This document shows, piece by piece, positions 5,332 through 5,545 of a DNA stretch of 5,545 nt. A model generated the notes under the pieces. It did no database searches. It was given only the letters and a program-made list of their open reading frames with translations, and was not told the origin of the DNA. This DNA comes from an uncultured bacterium (GTDB taxonomy: Bacteria > Bacillota > Clostridia > Lachnospirales > Lachnospiraceae). Position 1 is the stretch's first letter. Each line of letters opens with the position of its first letter. The DNA lies in the NCBI GenBank assembly GCA_905216215.1, contig CAJMSZ010000071.1:1-5545 (forward strand), in the 5' to 3' direction. The position numbers and the translations under genes were made by a program.

Positions 5332-5545
5332 ATGGATTTAAAAGAATTTTTTATGGAACATCCGAAGGTGGCGATCGCGTTCTCTGGTGGGGTGGATTCT
5401 TCTTATCTGTTGTATATGGCAGGAAAATATGCAAAAGAAGTAAAGGCATATTATGTAAAGGCTGCATTTCAACCGCAGTTTGAGATGGATGATGCAATGC
5501 GCCTTGCAACGGAATTAAAAGCGCAGATGGAGGTTCTGCATTTAG
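5332..5545 (+). CDS. larE: LarE-type ATP-dependent sacrificial sulfur transferase (5' part)
   Basis: The first 71 codons run off the window edge. The protein begins MDLKEFFMEHPKVAIAFSGG and has the PP-loop SGGVDSS at residues 18-24, which binds ATP pyrophosphate. It continues with YLLYMAGKYAKEVKAYYVK and AAFQPQFEMDDAMRLATELK, which fits the LarE family (N-type ATP pyrophosphatases). In known LarE, the enzyme adenylates the carboxylated pyridinium precursor and donates sulfur from its own cysteine, or from a bound cluster in some forms. This builds the nickel-pincer nucleotide cofactor of lactate racemase and related enzymes. The sulfur-donor region is beyond the window, so the type cannot be told. 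LarB and LarC are not seen here. Related PP-loop enzymes (NAD synthetase, GMP synthetase) are less likely because the start is at the PP-loop and AFQP follows. Confidence 0.85.
   Translation, partial: MDLKEFFMEHPKVAIAFSGGVDSSYLLYMAGKYAKEVKAYYVKAAFQPQFEMDDAMRLATELKAQMEVLHL

Overview
The window looks like a low-to-moderate G+C gut Clostridia genome, most likely a member of the Lachnospiraceae. This rests on strong AGGAGG ribosome binding sites, a tRNA without an encoded CCA, a PQTGD-type sortase signal, and a LarE protein of clostridial type. The species cannot be told from sequence alone.

Layout from left to right. Positions 1-27 are the 3' end of a tRNA, followed by a strong intrinsic terminator (36-86). 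Positions 87-237 hold no recognisable gene. Positions 238-632 are a decayed ABC-transporter ATPase: its 5' part including Walker A is gone, and an internal deletion with a frameshift has removed Walker B. Next comes a clear promoter (725-752) and one large gene (790-4425). It encodes a 1211-residue secreted, wall-anchored surface protein with a signal peptide, an internalin-type leucine-rich repeat block, four FIVAR-like helical modules alternating with four beta-sandwich-like modules, a Pro/Gly-rich tandem repeat stalk, and an APQTG sorting signal with a membrane anchor. It is probably an adhesin or matrix/glycan-binding protein.

A 215-base intergenic region follows. It has a candidate promoter overlapping a 12-base palindrome, and a terminator-like hairpin that lies in the leader of the next gene. 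That gene (4641-5054) encodes a 137-residue membrane protein of unknown function with an EHxxHGE motif. A 19-codon ORF (5057-5116) with its own Shine-Dalgarno sequence follows it closely. A terminator, a perfect 17-bp inverted repeat and a G+C-rich structured island come next. The window ends with the first 71 codons of larE (5332 to the edge), a PP-loop ATPase that makes the sacrificial-sulfur intermediate of the nickel-pincer cofactor.

The left part (tRNA, gene debris, surface protein) looks like an accessory locus next to a tRNA. The right part looks like a small operon (membrane protein plus micropeptide) followed by larE, with hairpins placed where they could attenuate transcription. No clearly new multi-gene system is visible. 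The best leads are the structured DNA between 5128 and 5306, the 19-aa ORF, and the homogenised seam inside the surface protein.
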